This document shows positions 1 through 7,315 of a DNA stretch of 11,863 bases, in pieces (positions within the stretch are counted from its first letter, which is position 1; each line of letters begins with the position of its first letter). This DNA comes from DATKYV01 sp035528275. GTDB taxonomy: Bacteria; Acidobacteriota; Terriglobia; UBA7540. The notes under the pieces were generated by a model. That model was not told the origin of the DNA, made no database searches, and was given only the letters and a program-made list of their open reading frames with translations. Location: positions 1 to 11,863 of the forward strand of contig DATKYV010000333.1 in the NCBI GenBank assembly GCA_035528275.1, written 5' to 3'. The position numbers were made by a program, and so were the translations under genes.

Positions 1-509
1 AATACGCGTTAATCCACCCCACGGCACTCTACGCGACCAAGCAGTGGGCGCCCGAGCATTTTGCCCAATTGGGGATTTATCTCGAGCGCGAGATGGGGCT
101 TGCCACGGTGTTTTCCTGCGGTCCCGGCGAAGGGACAGTTCTTGATGCGGTGGAGCGCGCTGCAAACACACCTCTGCGGCGCGTCGAAAGCGCGAGCCTG
201 GGAGAATTCGCCGCGGTGCTGGCCGAGGCCCGCCTTTCCGTGGGAAATGACAGCGGCCCGGCGCACATGGCGGCGGCTCTGGGACGGCCCGTGGTGGTCA
301 TCTTCGGCTCATCAAGTTCCCAAATCTGGGGGCCGTGGCCCCGGCGAGCCGGGGGCCGGGTGGTGCAGAATTTCTACGACTGCAATCCCTGCCCGGGCGA
401 CCACTGCTACCGTTTTGAACGCCCCGAGTGTATCCTTTCCGTCAGCTTCGAGCAGGTGCGCTCGGCGGTCGCGAGCATCCTGGTCGAATCGGCGCAGACT
501 TCGCGGTAG
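1..509 (+). CDS. Glycosyltransferase family 9 protein (LPS heptosyltransferase), 5'-truncated
   Basis: This is the C-terminal part of a GT9 enzyme, which transfers heptose from an ADP-heptose donor to the LPS inner core at the cytoplasmic face of the inner membrane. The reading frame is open from the left edge (first full codon at base 3) to TAG at 507-509, about 168 visible residues. The internal TTG and ATG codons are not real starts, because conserved sequence precedes them. Visible landmarks are an IHPTALYATKQW segment at the very start, the donor-site block GNDSGPAHMAAALG, then VVVIFGSS. A late cysteine cluster spaced C-x2-C-x4-C-x7-C resembles the Cys/His-rich segment of WaaF-type heptosyltransferases. 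The stop lies 12 bases before the heptose kinase start, so the two are almost certainly co-transcribed, which supports heptose as substrate. Heptosyltransferase II (WaaF) is the best guess, but the acceptor specificity cannot be read from this fragment. Confidence 0.9.
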   Translation, partial: YALIHPTALYATKQWAPEHFAQLGIYLEREMGLATVFSCGPGEGTVLDAVERAANTPLRRVESASLGEFAAVLAEARLSVGNDSGPAHMAAALGRPVVVIFGSSSSQIWGPWPRRAGGRVVQNFYDCNPCPGDHCYRFERPECILSVSFEQVRSAVASILVESAQTSR

Positions 510-521
510 AGAGAGAAATTG

Positions 522-1532
522 ATGGAGAAACCCAGGGCCCGTCAACTGACGGGAATCGTCCGCAACTTCCGACGGCGAACCATCGGCGTGTTGGGCGACT
601 ACATGCTGGACGAATTGTTGCGCGGCGAGGCCACTCGGATCTCGCCCGAGGCCCCCGTGCCCGTGGTGAAGATGGGGAGCCCGCACGAAGGCGAACTCTT
701 TGCGGGAGGCGCGGGGAACGTCGCGGCCAACATCGCTGCACTGGGCGGTCGGGCGATTCCCTTCGGGGCCATCGGCGACGACGAGAGTGGCGACCGGCTG
801 CGCGCCCTGCTGCGGAGTCATCGCATCCCGACCACTGCGCTCCTGCGCGAACCGGGCCGCGTGACGCCGCGCAAGGTTCGCATCGTCGCCCACCAGCACC
901 AAATGCTGCGGCTGGACTTCGAGTCTCCCGCGCGAATCTCACCGCGCACCGAAGCGTCCCTCATCCGCAGGTTCGCCCGTTGGGCGGGCCGGCTGGACGC
1001 GCTGGTCATCTCCGATTATCAAAAAGGGACGGTGACGACGGAGTTGTGCCATCAGATCTCGGCGCTCGCCCGGCAGAAGCGCGTTGCCGTCTTTGTCGAT
1101 CCCAAACCCGAGCATCCGGAGATCTGCCGCAACGCCACGGTGGTTACTCCCAACCTGCGCGAGGCGGAACTGATGGCGGGCATCACGATGCGCAATCGAC
1201 AGTCGCTGGAGACGGGCGGGCAGCGGTTGCTTGCCGAATTCGACTGCTCATATCTCCTCATCACCCGCGGCAGCGAGGGCATGACGCTCTTTGAATCGAA
1301 CGGCGACGTGCAAGAAATCTCCAGCGTGCCGCGTCCCGTTTATGACGTCACCGGCGCGGGCGACACAGTGATTGCCGTCCTGACGCTGGCCTTCTGCTCG
1401 GGAGCCACGATGAAAGAAGCGGCGGAATTGGCCAACCTCGCCGCTAGCCGCGTAGTCCTTAAGTTCGGCACGGCCGAGATCTCACCACGCGAATTGCTGG
1501 ACGCCGTGGCCGGTAATCTCCAGAAAACCTGA
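522..1532 (+). CDS. hldA: D-glycero-beta-D-manno-heptose-7-phosphate kinase (HldA / RfaE domain I)
   Basis: This PfkB/ribokinase-family enzyme phosphorylates D-glycero-D-manno-heptose 7-phosphate at C1 with ATP, in the ADP-heptose pathway for LPS core (cytoplasm). Over 336 residues it shows GDYMLDELLRGEATRISPEAPVP (about 25-47, in part), the GGAGNVAAN substrate-site block (62-70), the RKVRIVAHQHQMLRLDFE segment typical of HldE (117-134), and the PfkB signature DVTGAGDT (275-282) with catalytic Asp281. The bifunctional E. coli HldE is about 477 residues and carries a C-terminal cytidylyltransferase-like domain. That domain is absent here, so the protein matches the stand-alone kinase and needs a separate HldC/RfaE2. 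I chose ATG 522 because a purine-rich GAGAGAG lies 7-8 bases upstream. A TTG at 519 is adjacent and would add one residue. It sits directly behind the GT9 gene and forms an LPS-core unit with it. Confidence 0.93.
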   Translation: MEKPRARQLTGIVRNFRRRTIGVLGDYMLDELLRGEATRISPEAPVPVVKMGSPHEGELFAGGAGNVAANIAALGGRAIPFGAIGDDESGDRLRALLRSHRIPTTALLREPGRVTPRKVRIVAHQHQMLRLDFESPARISPRTEASLIRRFARWAGRLDALVISDYQKGTVTTELCHQISALARQKRVAVFVDPKPEHPEICRNATVVTPNLREAELMAGITMRNRQSLETGGQRLLAEFDCSYLLITRGSEGMTLFESNGDVQEISSVPRPVYDVTGAGDTVIAVLTLAFCSGATMKEAAELANLAASRVVLKFGTAEISPRELLDAVAGNLQKT

Positions 1533-1558
1533 CCGGATTTCGGGACGCGCTATCCGGT
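1532..1558 (+). other. Stem-loop directly after the heptose kinase gene
   Basis: Perfect 7-base arms ACCGGAT (1532-1538) and ATCCGGT (1552-1558) flank a 13-base loop and begin on the last base of the kinase stop codon. There is no T-run after it, so it is not a textbook Rho-independent terminator. It may be a processing or pause hairpin, or chance. It separates the LPS-core pair from the hydrolase gene at 1621. Confidence 0.3.
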
Positions 1559-1620
1559 ACCCTCGCGCTGCAAGGACTCTTCCACGAAGGCTGGAACGCG
1601 AACGAATTGGGGGAACTTCC

Positions 1621-3546
1621 ATGCTTCCAATCATCAATCTTCGCCGCTCACGAGCTGCGTGGGTTGCCGCGCTTGCCCTCGGCGTGGGATTCCTCGTTCG
1701 GACTGCGGTTGCGCCGAGGGCGAGTTCCGCTGCCCGCCCCGCGGCTCCAGAGGAAGCCCGCTATGAGATCGCTGTGGCGAAAAACGTCATGGTGACCATG
1801 CGCGATGGCGTGCGCCTGGCCACCGACGTCTATCGCCCGGCATTGAACGGTCAACCGGCGCCGGGAAAATTCCCCGCCATCCTGGAACGCACACCTTACG
1901 ACAAAGATGGGATCGAAAGCTGGGCGCGCTATGTCGTGCCGCGCGGCTACGTGGCCGTCGGCCAGGACGTGCGGGGACGCTACGCTTCAGAGGGAACGTG
2001 GCGCCCGCACCGCGATGATGTGAACGACGGATTCGACACCGCGAAGTGGATCGGCGAGCAGGAGTGGTCCAACGGGAGTTTCGGCACCGTGGGCACTTCC
2101 TATCCCGGCGGCACGCAGCACGCGCTGGCCATCTCCAATCCACCCTATCTCAAAACGATGATTCCCGTGGATGCCATGTCCGACTACGGCCGCTACGGCA
2201 TCCGCCACAATGGCGCCTTCGAGATGCGTTGGATGAACTGGATTTTCAATATCGGCGCGCCGAACGGCAGCGACGCGGCGCGCGATCCCGCAGTGCGCCA
2301 GGCCCTCCTGCAATTGGCAGATCACGTGCGCGAGTACGCTAAAGGGATGCCCCTTCGGCGCGGGACATCTCCCCTGCGACTGGCGCCCGACTACGAAGCC
2401 TGGCTGGTCGAGGCCATGAGCCACGGCGATGATGACGATTTCTGGAAGAATATGGGGGCGAGCGTCGTCGACCATCTGGCCGAGTACAAGGACATTCCCG
2501 TCTACCACGTGAGCGGGTGGTACGACTCCTGGGGGGCGCAGGTCGCCAACCTCAACTACGTGGAGCTTGCCAAGGTCAAAAAGCAACCGCAGCGGCTGGT
2601 CATGGGACCGTGGACGCACGGCGGGCAGACTCAGAGTTTCGCGGGAGAGGCGGAGTTTGGTCCGGAAGCCGCGCTGGATTTTAACGCCTTCAGGTTACGC
2701 TGGTTTGACCACTGGCTGAAGGGAATTGACAACGGCGTGGACCGCGAACCACCCGTCCGGATCTTCGTGATGGGTGGAGGTGACGCGCACAAGACGCCGG
2801 AAGATCGCATCTTCGTCGGCGGCCACTGGCGCGACGAGCAGGAATGGCCACCCTCGCGCGCGGCAATCACCGCTTACTACCTCCACGCGGACGGAACCCT
2901 CTCGCCCGAGAAACCCGGCGAAGCTGATTCGGTTACTCACTTTCTTTTCGATCCCCGCCACCCTGTGCCTACGATTGGCGGCAATATTTCATCGGAAGGC
3001 CCGTTGATGTTCCGCGGCGCCGCGGACCAGCGCTGCCGCGCCGATCTTTGGACGTGCGAGGATACGCGCCCGCTTTCGGCGCGGAACGACGTGCTGGTGT
3101 TTCAAACGCCGCCGCTGGAGCGCGACGTCGAAGTCACCGGCCGACTGATTGTGAAGTTGTGGGCGTCGTCGAGCGCCGTGGACACGGACTTCACGGCGAA
3201 GTTGATTGACGTCTATCCGCCCAATGCCGACTTCCCCGCCGGAGTGGATTTGAACGTCGCCGACAGTATCGTCCGCGCCCGCTATCGCGACTCGCTCGAA
3301 AAGCCCACTTTCATGCGGCCCGGAGAGGTCTACGCTTTCACCATCGAAATGTATCCCACCTCGCTGGTCTTCAAGCGCGGCCACCGGATCCGCCTGGACA
3401 TCTCGAGCAGCAACTTCCCGCGCTTCGACATCAATCCCAACACCGGCGAGCCGCTGAACAACAACCGCCGTTTGGCGATCGCCAAGAACGCGGTCTACCA
3501 CGACGCCCAACACCCCTCTCACATTAAGTTGCCGATTGTGCCTTGA
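1621..3546 (+). CDS. CocE/NonD family serine hydrolase (X-Pro dipeptidyl-peptidase S15-like), probably exported
   Basis: This 641-residue alpha/beta hydrolase belongs to the cocaine-esterase / alpha-amino-acid ester hydrolase / Xaa-Pro dipeptidyl-peptidase group, cleaving an ester or amide bond. The substrate cannot be predicted. The N-terminus has basic residues, a hydrophobic stretch at about 13-30 and small residues after it (ASSA), which fits a signal peptide and export to the periplasm or beyond. The catalytic core follows: MRDGVRLATDVYRP entry motif (60-73), GQDVRGRYASEG (114-125), nucleophile elbow GTSYPGG with Ser160, Asp302 in SGWYDSW, and His333 in MGPWTHGG, so the triad looks complete. 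From about residue 370 to the end lies the jelly-roll (PepX_C) domain, with DVEVTGRLIVKLWASSS and a GHRIRLDISSSNFPRFD segment. ATG 1621 is preceded by GGGGGAA at 1609-1615 with 5 bases between, a good ribosome site. It stands 88 bases from the kinase and looks like a single gene. Amino-ester hydrolase and dipeptidyl-peptidase remain equally possible. Confidence 0.92.
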   Translation: MLPIINLRRSRAAWVAALALGVGFLVRTAVAPRASSAARPAAPEEARYEIAVAKNVMVTMRDGVRLATDVYRPALNGQPAPGKFPAILERTPYDKDGIESWARYVVPRGYVAVGQDVRGRYASEGTWRPHRDDVNDGFDTAKWIGEQEWSNGSFGTVGTSYPGGTQHALAISNPPYLKTMIPVDAMSDYGRYGIRHNGAFEMRWMNWIFNIGAPNGSDAARDPAVRQALLQLADHVREYAKGMPLRRGTSPLRLAPDYEAWLVEAMSHGDDDDFWKNMGASVVDHLAEYKDIPVYHVSGWYDSWGAQVANLNYVELAKVKKQPQRLVMGPWTHGGQTQSFAGEAEFGPEAALDFNAFRLRWFDHWLKGIDNGVDREPPVRIFVMGGGDAHKTPEDRIFVGGHWRDEQEWPPSRAAITAYYLHADGTLSPEKPGEADSVTHFLFDPRHPVPTIGGNISSEGPLMFRGAADQRCRADLWTCEDTRPLSARNDVLVFQTPPLERDVEVTGRLIVKLWASSSAVDTDFTAKLIDVYPPNADFPAGVDLNVADSIVRARYRDSLEKPTFMRPGEVYAFTIEMYPTSLVFKRGHRIRLDISSSNFPRFDINPNTGEPLNNNRRLAIAKNAVYHDAQHPSHIKLPIVP

Positions 3547-3567
3547 GCGCGAAGGGTTTCCTGTGAT

Positions 3568-3987
3568 CTAAAAGGGCGAATACGCCAGGCCCTTGGTGTT
3601 ACGGTCCACAACCAGATCCAGCGGGGGATCCACGTTGTTGATGCGCACGGTAACGACGACGGTGTTCGACCCCTTCGATTCCGAGCCCAGGATCTGGAAA
3701 TCGCTGATCTTGCCGTAGTCGCCGTGCTCGCCCCAGCCGCGAAGGAAATCCTCATAGGTGTAGGAGGCGCTGGGCTTCCAAAGCCGATAGGCTTCCTGGT
3801 AATTGCCTTCGTGCAGGACGGTCAGGAAACGGGCCACGGCGCGTTCCTCCGTGTAGTTGCGGAACTTGACGAAGAGCAGAGCTCCGAGAACGATCAGGGG
3901 GATCAGCACGGCGAGCGCATACCGCAATTTCTTATTAGGAGGCTTGGGGGCTTGAGCATCCAACAGAGTCACGGTAGACAGCTCCAT
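3568..3987 (-). CDS. Hypothetical small single-pass membrane protein (NTF2-like tail possible)
   Basis: I do not recognise a named family with confidence. The 139-residue product has a short proline- and lysine-containing N-terminus (1-21), one strong hydrophobic helix (about 22-41), then a soluble tail of about 95 residues. The tail pattern (AVARFLTVLHEGNYQEAYRLW, then YTYEDFLRGWGEHGDYG, then a beta-rich VVVTVRINN segment) resembles the cystatin/NTF2-like fold of DUF4878/DUF4864-type proteins, many of which are envelope-anchored. This is a fold impression only. The positive residues before the helix suggest the tail is outside the cytoplasm only if the helix acts as an uncleaved signal anchor. 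I set the start at ATG 3987 because AAGGGGA lies just upstream. The in-frame ATG at 4005 has no comparable site. The gene converges on the CocE gene with 21 bases between their stops. Confidence 0.72.
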   Translation of the reverse strand: MELSTVTLLDAQAPKPPNKKLRYALAVLIPLIVLGALLFVKFRNYTEERAVARFLTVLHEGNYQEAYRLWKPSASYTYEDFLRGWGEHGDYGKISDFQILGSESKGSNTVVVTVRINNVDPPLDLVVDRNTKGLAYSPF

Positions 3988-3990
3988 GAA

Positions 3991-3997
3991 TCCCCTT
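3991..3997 (-). promoter_or_regulatory. Ribosome binding site that sets the start of the small membrane protein
   Basis: On the minus strand AAGGGGA precedes ATG 3987 by three bases after the final A (four after the G-run). The alternative ATG at 4005 would place this site inside the coding region and lacks its own purine run. This favours the 139-residue product over the 145-residue one. Confidence 0.6.
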
Positions 3998-4023
3998 CGC
4001 GACATGAATGCGACGCTCGGGGG

Positions 4024-4029
4024 ATTATA
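4024..4029 (-). promoter_or_regulatory. Candidate -10 element (TATAAT) for the small membrane protein
   Basis: A perfect TATAAT on the minus strand would give transcription starting near 4017 and a leader of about 30 bases to ATG 3987, consistent with the chosen start. I see no good -35 box at 16-18 bases. The element also directly follows a GC-rich hairpin (4031-4049), so it could instead be the AT-rich tail of a weak terminator for the efflux operon, or serve as both. Confidence 0.35.
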
Positions 4030-4030
4030 A

Positions 4031-4049
4031 GGTGGCGACGGCGCCCACC
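4031..4049 (-). terminator. Weak candidate terminator hairpin after the ABC-2 permease
   Basis: GGTGGCG (4031-4037) and CGCCCACC (4042-4049) can pair as seven base pairs with one bulged base and a four-base loop. In the minus-strand transcript the stem is followed by UUAUAAU, which is AU-rich but not a true U-run. It lies 39 bases past the permease stop, where an operon terminator would be expected. Confidence 0.35.
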
Positions 4050-4088
4050 ACCTGTTGAAAGACTATCACGAAACCGGGCGAATCGAGC

Positions 4089-5201
4089 TCACAGGGTGCG
4101 GCGGAAAAGGACGGTCGCCACGACCATGGCGAGAAGTGTGAAAATCAGCAAGTAGCCAAGATCGCCGGCAATCGCCATCAATCCCGTGTTCTTGAGCAGA
4201 AGGCTCTTGAAGGCATGCACGGCGTAGGTGAAGGGATCCACTGCCGCGATGGCCTTCATCCATGCGGGAAAACCGTTGGTCGGATAAACGGCACCACTGG
4301 GAAAGAACAGCAAGGTGTTCAACACGCCGAAGGTGGCCCGGGGAACCAAAGGGTCGCTGACGCGCACCATCATCATAAACATCATGCTGATGAGCGCCAG
4401 CGAGGTGGTGACGATAACCACGAGCAGCTTCAACAGGCGCACCGGGTCGAGGGGATTGGGAATGCCGGCGATAATCGACCCCAGTGTTGCCAGCACGAGG
4501 CCCGCAAGAAACGCCTTGATGGCCCCCGAAAGGTTGAAGCCAAGGATCAACTCGAATTTGGTGATGGGGGTTACGAGATATCCCTCGTGCAGCCCGCGCG
4601 CTTTGTCGTCAATGTAGATGATTCCCCCGCCGATCATCGCGGAGACGAAGATGGCGAGAACGATGGAGCCGGGCAGCAGATACTGGATGTAGGGCACGTA
4701 GGGATAAAGCTCGACCACAGAAAGCGTCGCACCTTCGGGAACCCGCGGGTCCTCTCCTCCCTGGTTATAAGTCCGCAGGAGCTCCGCGAAAACTCCCTGC
4801 AATGCCCCGACTGAGAAGTTATCCGTGTTGTCTTCCATGAGAGCCAGCTCCGGCGCAGTTCCGGCAAGAACGCGCCGAGAAAACTCCGGCGGGATGTTCA
4901 GCACGGCGTTGATGCGCCCGTCGCGCAGGTCGCGCATGGCCTGGCGAGGGTCCGCATACTCGATGGTCTCGAACGTCCGGGCGTTGGCGGCCACGGCTCC
5001 GAACATTTCGCGGAGCTTCACCGTCGGCATCCCATGGTCTTGGTCGACGATTCCTACCCGCAGTTCCTTGATTTTTCCGCCGAACGCATATCCCAGCACC
5101 ACCAATTGGACGAGGGGGAAGAACATGGAAACTATGATGAGCGTAGGGCTCCGCATGAACTTGCGCACGTCCCGCTCGATGAGGGCCAAGATGCGATGCA
5201 T
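4089..5201 (-). CDS. ABC-2 type transporter permease
   Basis: This is the membrane-spanning subunit of an ABC exporter, in the same superfamily as YbhR/YbhS and DrrB. The 370 residues show the usual ABC-2 plan: one N-terminal helix (about 20-41), a large non-cytoplasmic domain (about 42-174), then five hydrophobic segments at about 177-197, 222-247, 255-280, 287-308 and 343-366. The coupling-type segment after the second helix, DDKARGLHEGYLVTP (198-212), corresponds to the conserved E-R-G-T-x-E-x-L region of the family. The long extracytoplasmic loop is the feature of the YhhJ/YbhR subgroup, which exports drugs or other amphiphiles. ATG 5201 has AGAAGAGA a few bases upstream and lies 12 bases after the ATPase stop, so the two are co-expressed. 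The transporter probably works as a homodimer with two ATPase copies, because only one permease gene is present. The substrate is unknown. Confidence 0.93.
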   Translation of the reverse strand: MHRILALIERDVRKFMRSPTLIIVSMFFPLVQLVVLGYAFGGKIKELRVGIVDQDHGMPTVKLREMFGAVAANARTFETIEYADPRQAMRDLRDGRINAVLNIPPEFSRRVLAGTAPELALMEDNTDNFSVGALQGVFAELLRTYNQGGEDPRVPEGATLSVVELYPYVPYIQYLLPGSIVLAIFVSAMIGGGIIYIDDKARGLHEGYLVTPITKFELILGFNLSGAIKAFLAGLVLATLGSIIAGIPNPLDPVRLLKLLVVIVTTSLALISMMFMMMVRVSDPLVPRATFGVLNTLLFFPSGAVYPTNGFPAWMKAIAAVDPFTYAVHAFKSLLLKNTGLMAIAGDLGYLLIFTLLAMVVATVLFRRTL

Positions 5202-5213
5202 GACGAATCTCTT

Positions 5214-6200
5214 CTAACGCCTCTGATACATGAAGCTCGGATCGAAAACGGATTCCTGCAGCTCGTCGCGAAGCTGCCTGCCCGTGAAGTGCACGAACAC
5301 ATGGTCCAGGGTGGTGCTCTGGACGGAAAGCGAGGCAATTTCTATTCCCGCGCGCCGGGCCGCCTCCACCAGTTCCACCGTGGTGCGCGGGCCATTGTTG
5401 GAGGCGACGCGGTACACGTGGTCGGTGGCGGTCACGCTTTCCACCTCCGCCAGCTTCCGAAGGGTTTCTGTCCACTCCTCGGGGACGCTCGAAAAACTGA
5501 CTTCCAGGGTGTTGGTCCCGGGAATCGCCGCTTTGAGTTTCCGCGGCGAATCGAGGGCCACCAGCTTGCCGTGGTCCACGATGGCGATGCGATCGCAAAG
5601 CTTATCGGCTTCGTCCATGTAATGCGTGGTGAGGAGAAGTGTGAGGTCGCGCTCCTTCTTGAGCTTGGTGAGCATCTCCCACACGGCGACGCGGGAGACG
5701 GGATCCAGACCGGTGGTGGGCTCATCGAGGAAAAAGATCTTGGGTTCGTGCACAAGACCGCGGGCGATCTCGAGGCGCCGCCGCATCCCGCCGGAAAGGT
5801 TCTTGACCGGTTTGTCCGCCCAAGAGGCCAGTTCCACGGCGCGGAGCAACTGCTCGACGATCCGCATCCGGCGTTCGCGGGGCACGCCGTAGAGCTTGGC
5901 AAAAATGTGCATGTTCTCCGCGACACGGAGGTCGAGGTCGGAGGTCATCGCCTGGGGGATGACTCCAATGCAATGACGAACTTCGTCGGCGGATCGCTGG
6001 ACATCAAACCCGTTGACGCGCGCCGTTCCCGAGGTGGGCACCAGAAGCGTGGTCAGCATGCGGATGAGCGTGGACTTTCCCGCGCCGTTCGGACCCAGCA
6101 GGCCGAAGATCTCCCCGTGCTCGACGTTAAAACTCAGACTGTCGACCGCGCAGAAACCGTTGAAGCACTTTGTGAGGTTTTCGACCTCGATGGCCGCCAC
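5214..6200 (-). CDS. ABC transporter ATP-binding protein (DrrA/YbhF-like)
   Basis: This 328-residue nucleotide-binding subunit powers the neighbouring ABC-2 permease. All motifs are intact: Walker A GPNGAGKST (36-44), Q-loop Gln83, signature LSGGM (135-139), Walker B FFLDE (156-160) with the catalytic Glu160, the D-loop TGLDP after it, and H-loop His193. The segment beyond about residue 215 is the C-terminal extension of the DrrA subgroup and ends in a TLDHVFVHFTGR motif. Start is GTG 6200, giving V-AAIEVENL, with GGAAAGGA ending 6 bases upstream. E. coli YbhF has two nucleotide-binding domains in one chain. This protein has one, so it must dimerise. It follows the adaptor gene after a 60-base gap in which I see no other feature. 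Confidence 0.95.
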   Translation of the reverse strand: MAAIEVENLTKCFNGFCAVDSLSFNVEHGEIFGLLGPNGAGKSTLIRMLTTLLVPTSGTARVNGFDVQRSADEVRHCIGVIPQAMTSDLDLRVAENMHIFAKLYGVPRERRMRIVEQLLRAVELASWADKPVKNLSGGMRRRLEIARGLVHEPKIFFLDEPTTGLDPVSRVAVWEMLTKLKKERDLTLLLTTHYMDEADKLCDRIAIVDHGKLVALDSPRKLKAAIPGTNTLEVSFSSVPEEWTETLRKLAEVESVTATDHVYRVASNNGPRTTVELVEAARRAGIEIASLSVQSTTLDHVFVHFTGRQLRDELQESVFDPSFMYQRR

Positions 6201-6260
6201 GTATTGTCCTTTCCAATGCCGATCGGATGCTGGACGGCTAGCCCCGCGCGAACCAAAACC

Positions 6261-7315
6261 TTAGCGTCCGAGGGCAAGCGGTAGCGTTACGAAAGCCGTC
6301 AGGCCCGGCCACAGGCGCCGGTCGCTGTTGTCCACTCGCAGGCGGATTTCGAAAGTCTTGATGTCACGCTTGGTCCGGCTCACATCCCGCTGCGTGGCGT
6401 AGCCGGCGTCCACACCTCGATAGAAAACCGTCCCTGTCCGCTCCACACCCGAAGGCAAGCGCACCTGCATCTGGTCACCCAGGCGGACGCGGTCGATGTA
6501 CGTTTCTTCCACGTCGGCGCGCACCCAGAAATCGTCGGGATTGACCAGTGAAACGATGGGCTGGCCGGGATTCACAACCTCTCCGCGGCGGGCGGCGCTC
6601 ACCGCGACCAGCCCGGCGATGGAGGCGCGGATTTCCGTGTAGCCGAGCCGCACCTGGGCTTTGTCCGCCTGGGAGCGGGCCGCGGCCAGGAGACGGCGCC
6701 CCGCCAGAAGCTGGCTCCGGCGGACTTCGGTCTGCTCCTCGGTGGCGCGCGCCAGGGCCACGGCAGCGTGCTGGGCTTCGGCCTGCTTGGCCAGGCCCTC
6801 CATCCGCGCCTTGGCCGCCTCATAAGCGGTGCGCGCGTGGTCGTACGCCTGCGCCGATTGAATCTCCTGCTTGTAAAGACCCTCGGCGCGTTCCAGATCC
6901 AGCTGGGCACTTTCCAAGTTCGCTCCTGCTTCGGCCCGCTGCGATTCGGTGGCGGCGAGTTGCGCCTCCGCCTGACGAATTTGATCGCGCGTCTGGAGGA
7001 TTTGGAACTTCAGGGCCGCTTCGGCTTCGTCAACTTGCGCCTTGGAACTCTCCTCGCTGTGCTCGAAGAAAGCGCGGTCCGCTTCCAGTTCTTCCGGCTC
7101 GATGATCGCCACAACCTGGCCGGCTTCGACCTGGTCCCCTTCCTTCACGCGCAATTCCGCCAGCGCCCCTGAACTTGCGAGCTCACGATGACGTCGTGTG
7201 TGGTGACGATCCCCGTGAGAACCACGTCGCGGGGCCGGGTAACCGCGCGGTAGTAAAGAATGCCCCCGCCTAGGACAGCGACGATGACCGCCAGCAGAAG
7301 GACTCTCCGGATCAT
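6261..7315 (-). CDS. HlyD-family periplasmic adaptor subunit, interrupted by an apparent one-base frameshift
   Basis: This is a membrane-fusion protein that would link the inner-membrane ABC pump to an outer-membrane channel. ATG 7315 opens a frame giving MIRRVLLLAVIVAVLGGGIL, a clear membrane anchor, followed by DVVLTGIVTTHDVIVSSQVQG, the first half of a biotinyl-lipoyl domain. That frame then ends at TGA 7145-7147. The continuing homology (LAELRVKEGDQVEAG and on) is in the next frame, joined at a GGGG run (plus-strand C at 7166-7169). Restoring one base gives an unbroken product of about 351 residues: anchor 4-22, lipoyl halves about 35-75 and 235-258, an Ala/Glu/Gln-rich coiled-coil hairpin about 81-221, and a beta-barrel to the end. 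An in-frame ATG at 7349 gives an Arg/His-rich, non-homologous N-terminus and is not the true start. ATG 7315 overlaps the tetR stop (ATGA) and has GGAGGAA upstream. The cause is either a sequencing or assembly indel or a real inactivating mutation. Confidence 0.85.

Noticed and set aside
413..460. Cysteine cluster of the GT9 protein as a novel metal site
   Set aside because: A similar Cys/His-rich segment occurs widely in heptosyltransferase II-like proteins, so it is a family feature rather than something new.
428..1294. A 288-codon plus-strand frame overlapping the GT9 end and the kinase
   Set aside because: Arg/Ala/Gly-rich shadow of the heptose kinase in another frame, with no motif. The kinase frame is clearly the coding one.
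2989..3522. A 177-codon minus-strand frame inside the CocE gene
   Set aside because: Antisense shadow of the jelly-roll domain, with no domain and no plausible ribosome site.
5034..6284. A 416-codon plus-strand open frame across the ABC ATPase and permease start
   Set aside because: It is antisense to a complete ATPase with all motifs. The translation is rich in His/Gly/Arg with no recognisable domain, as expected in GC-rich shadow frames.
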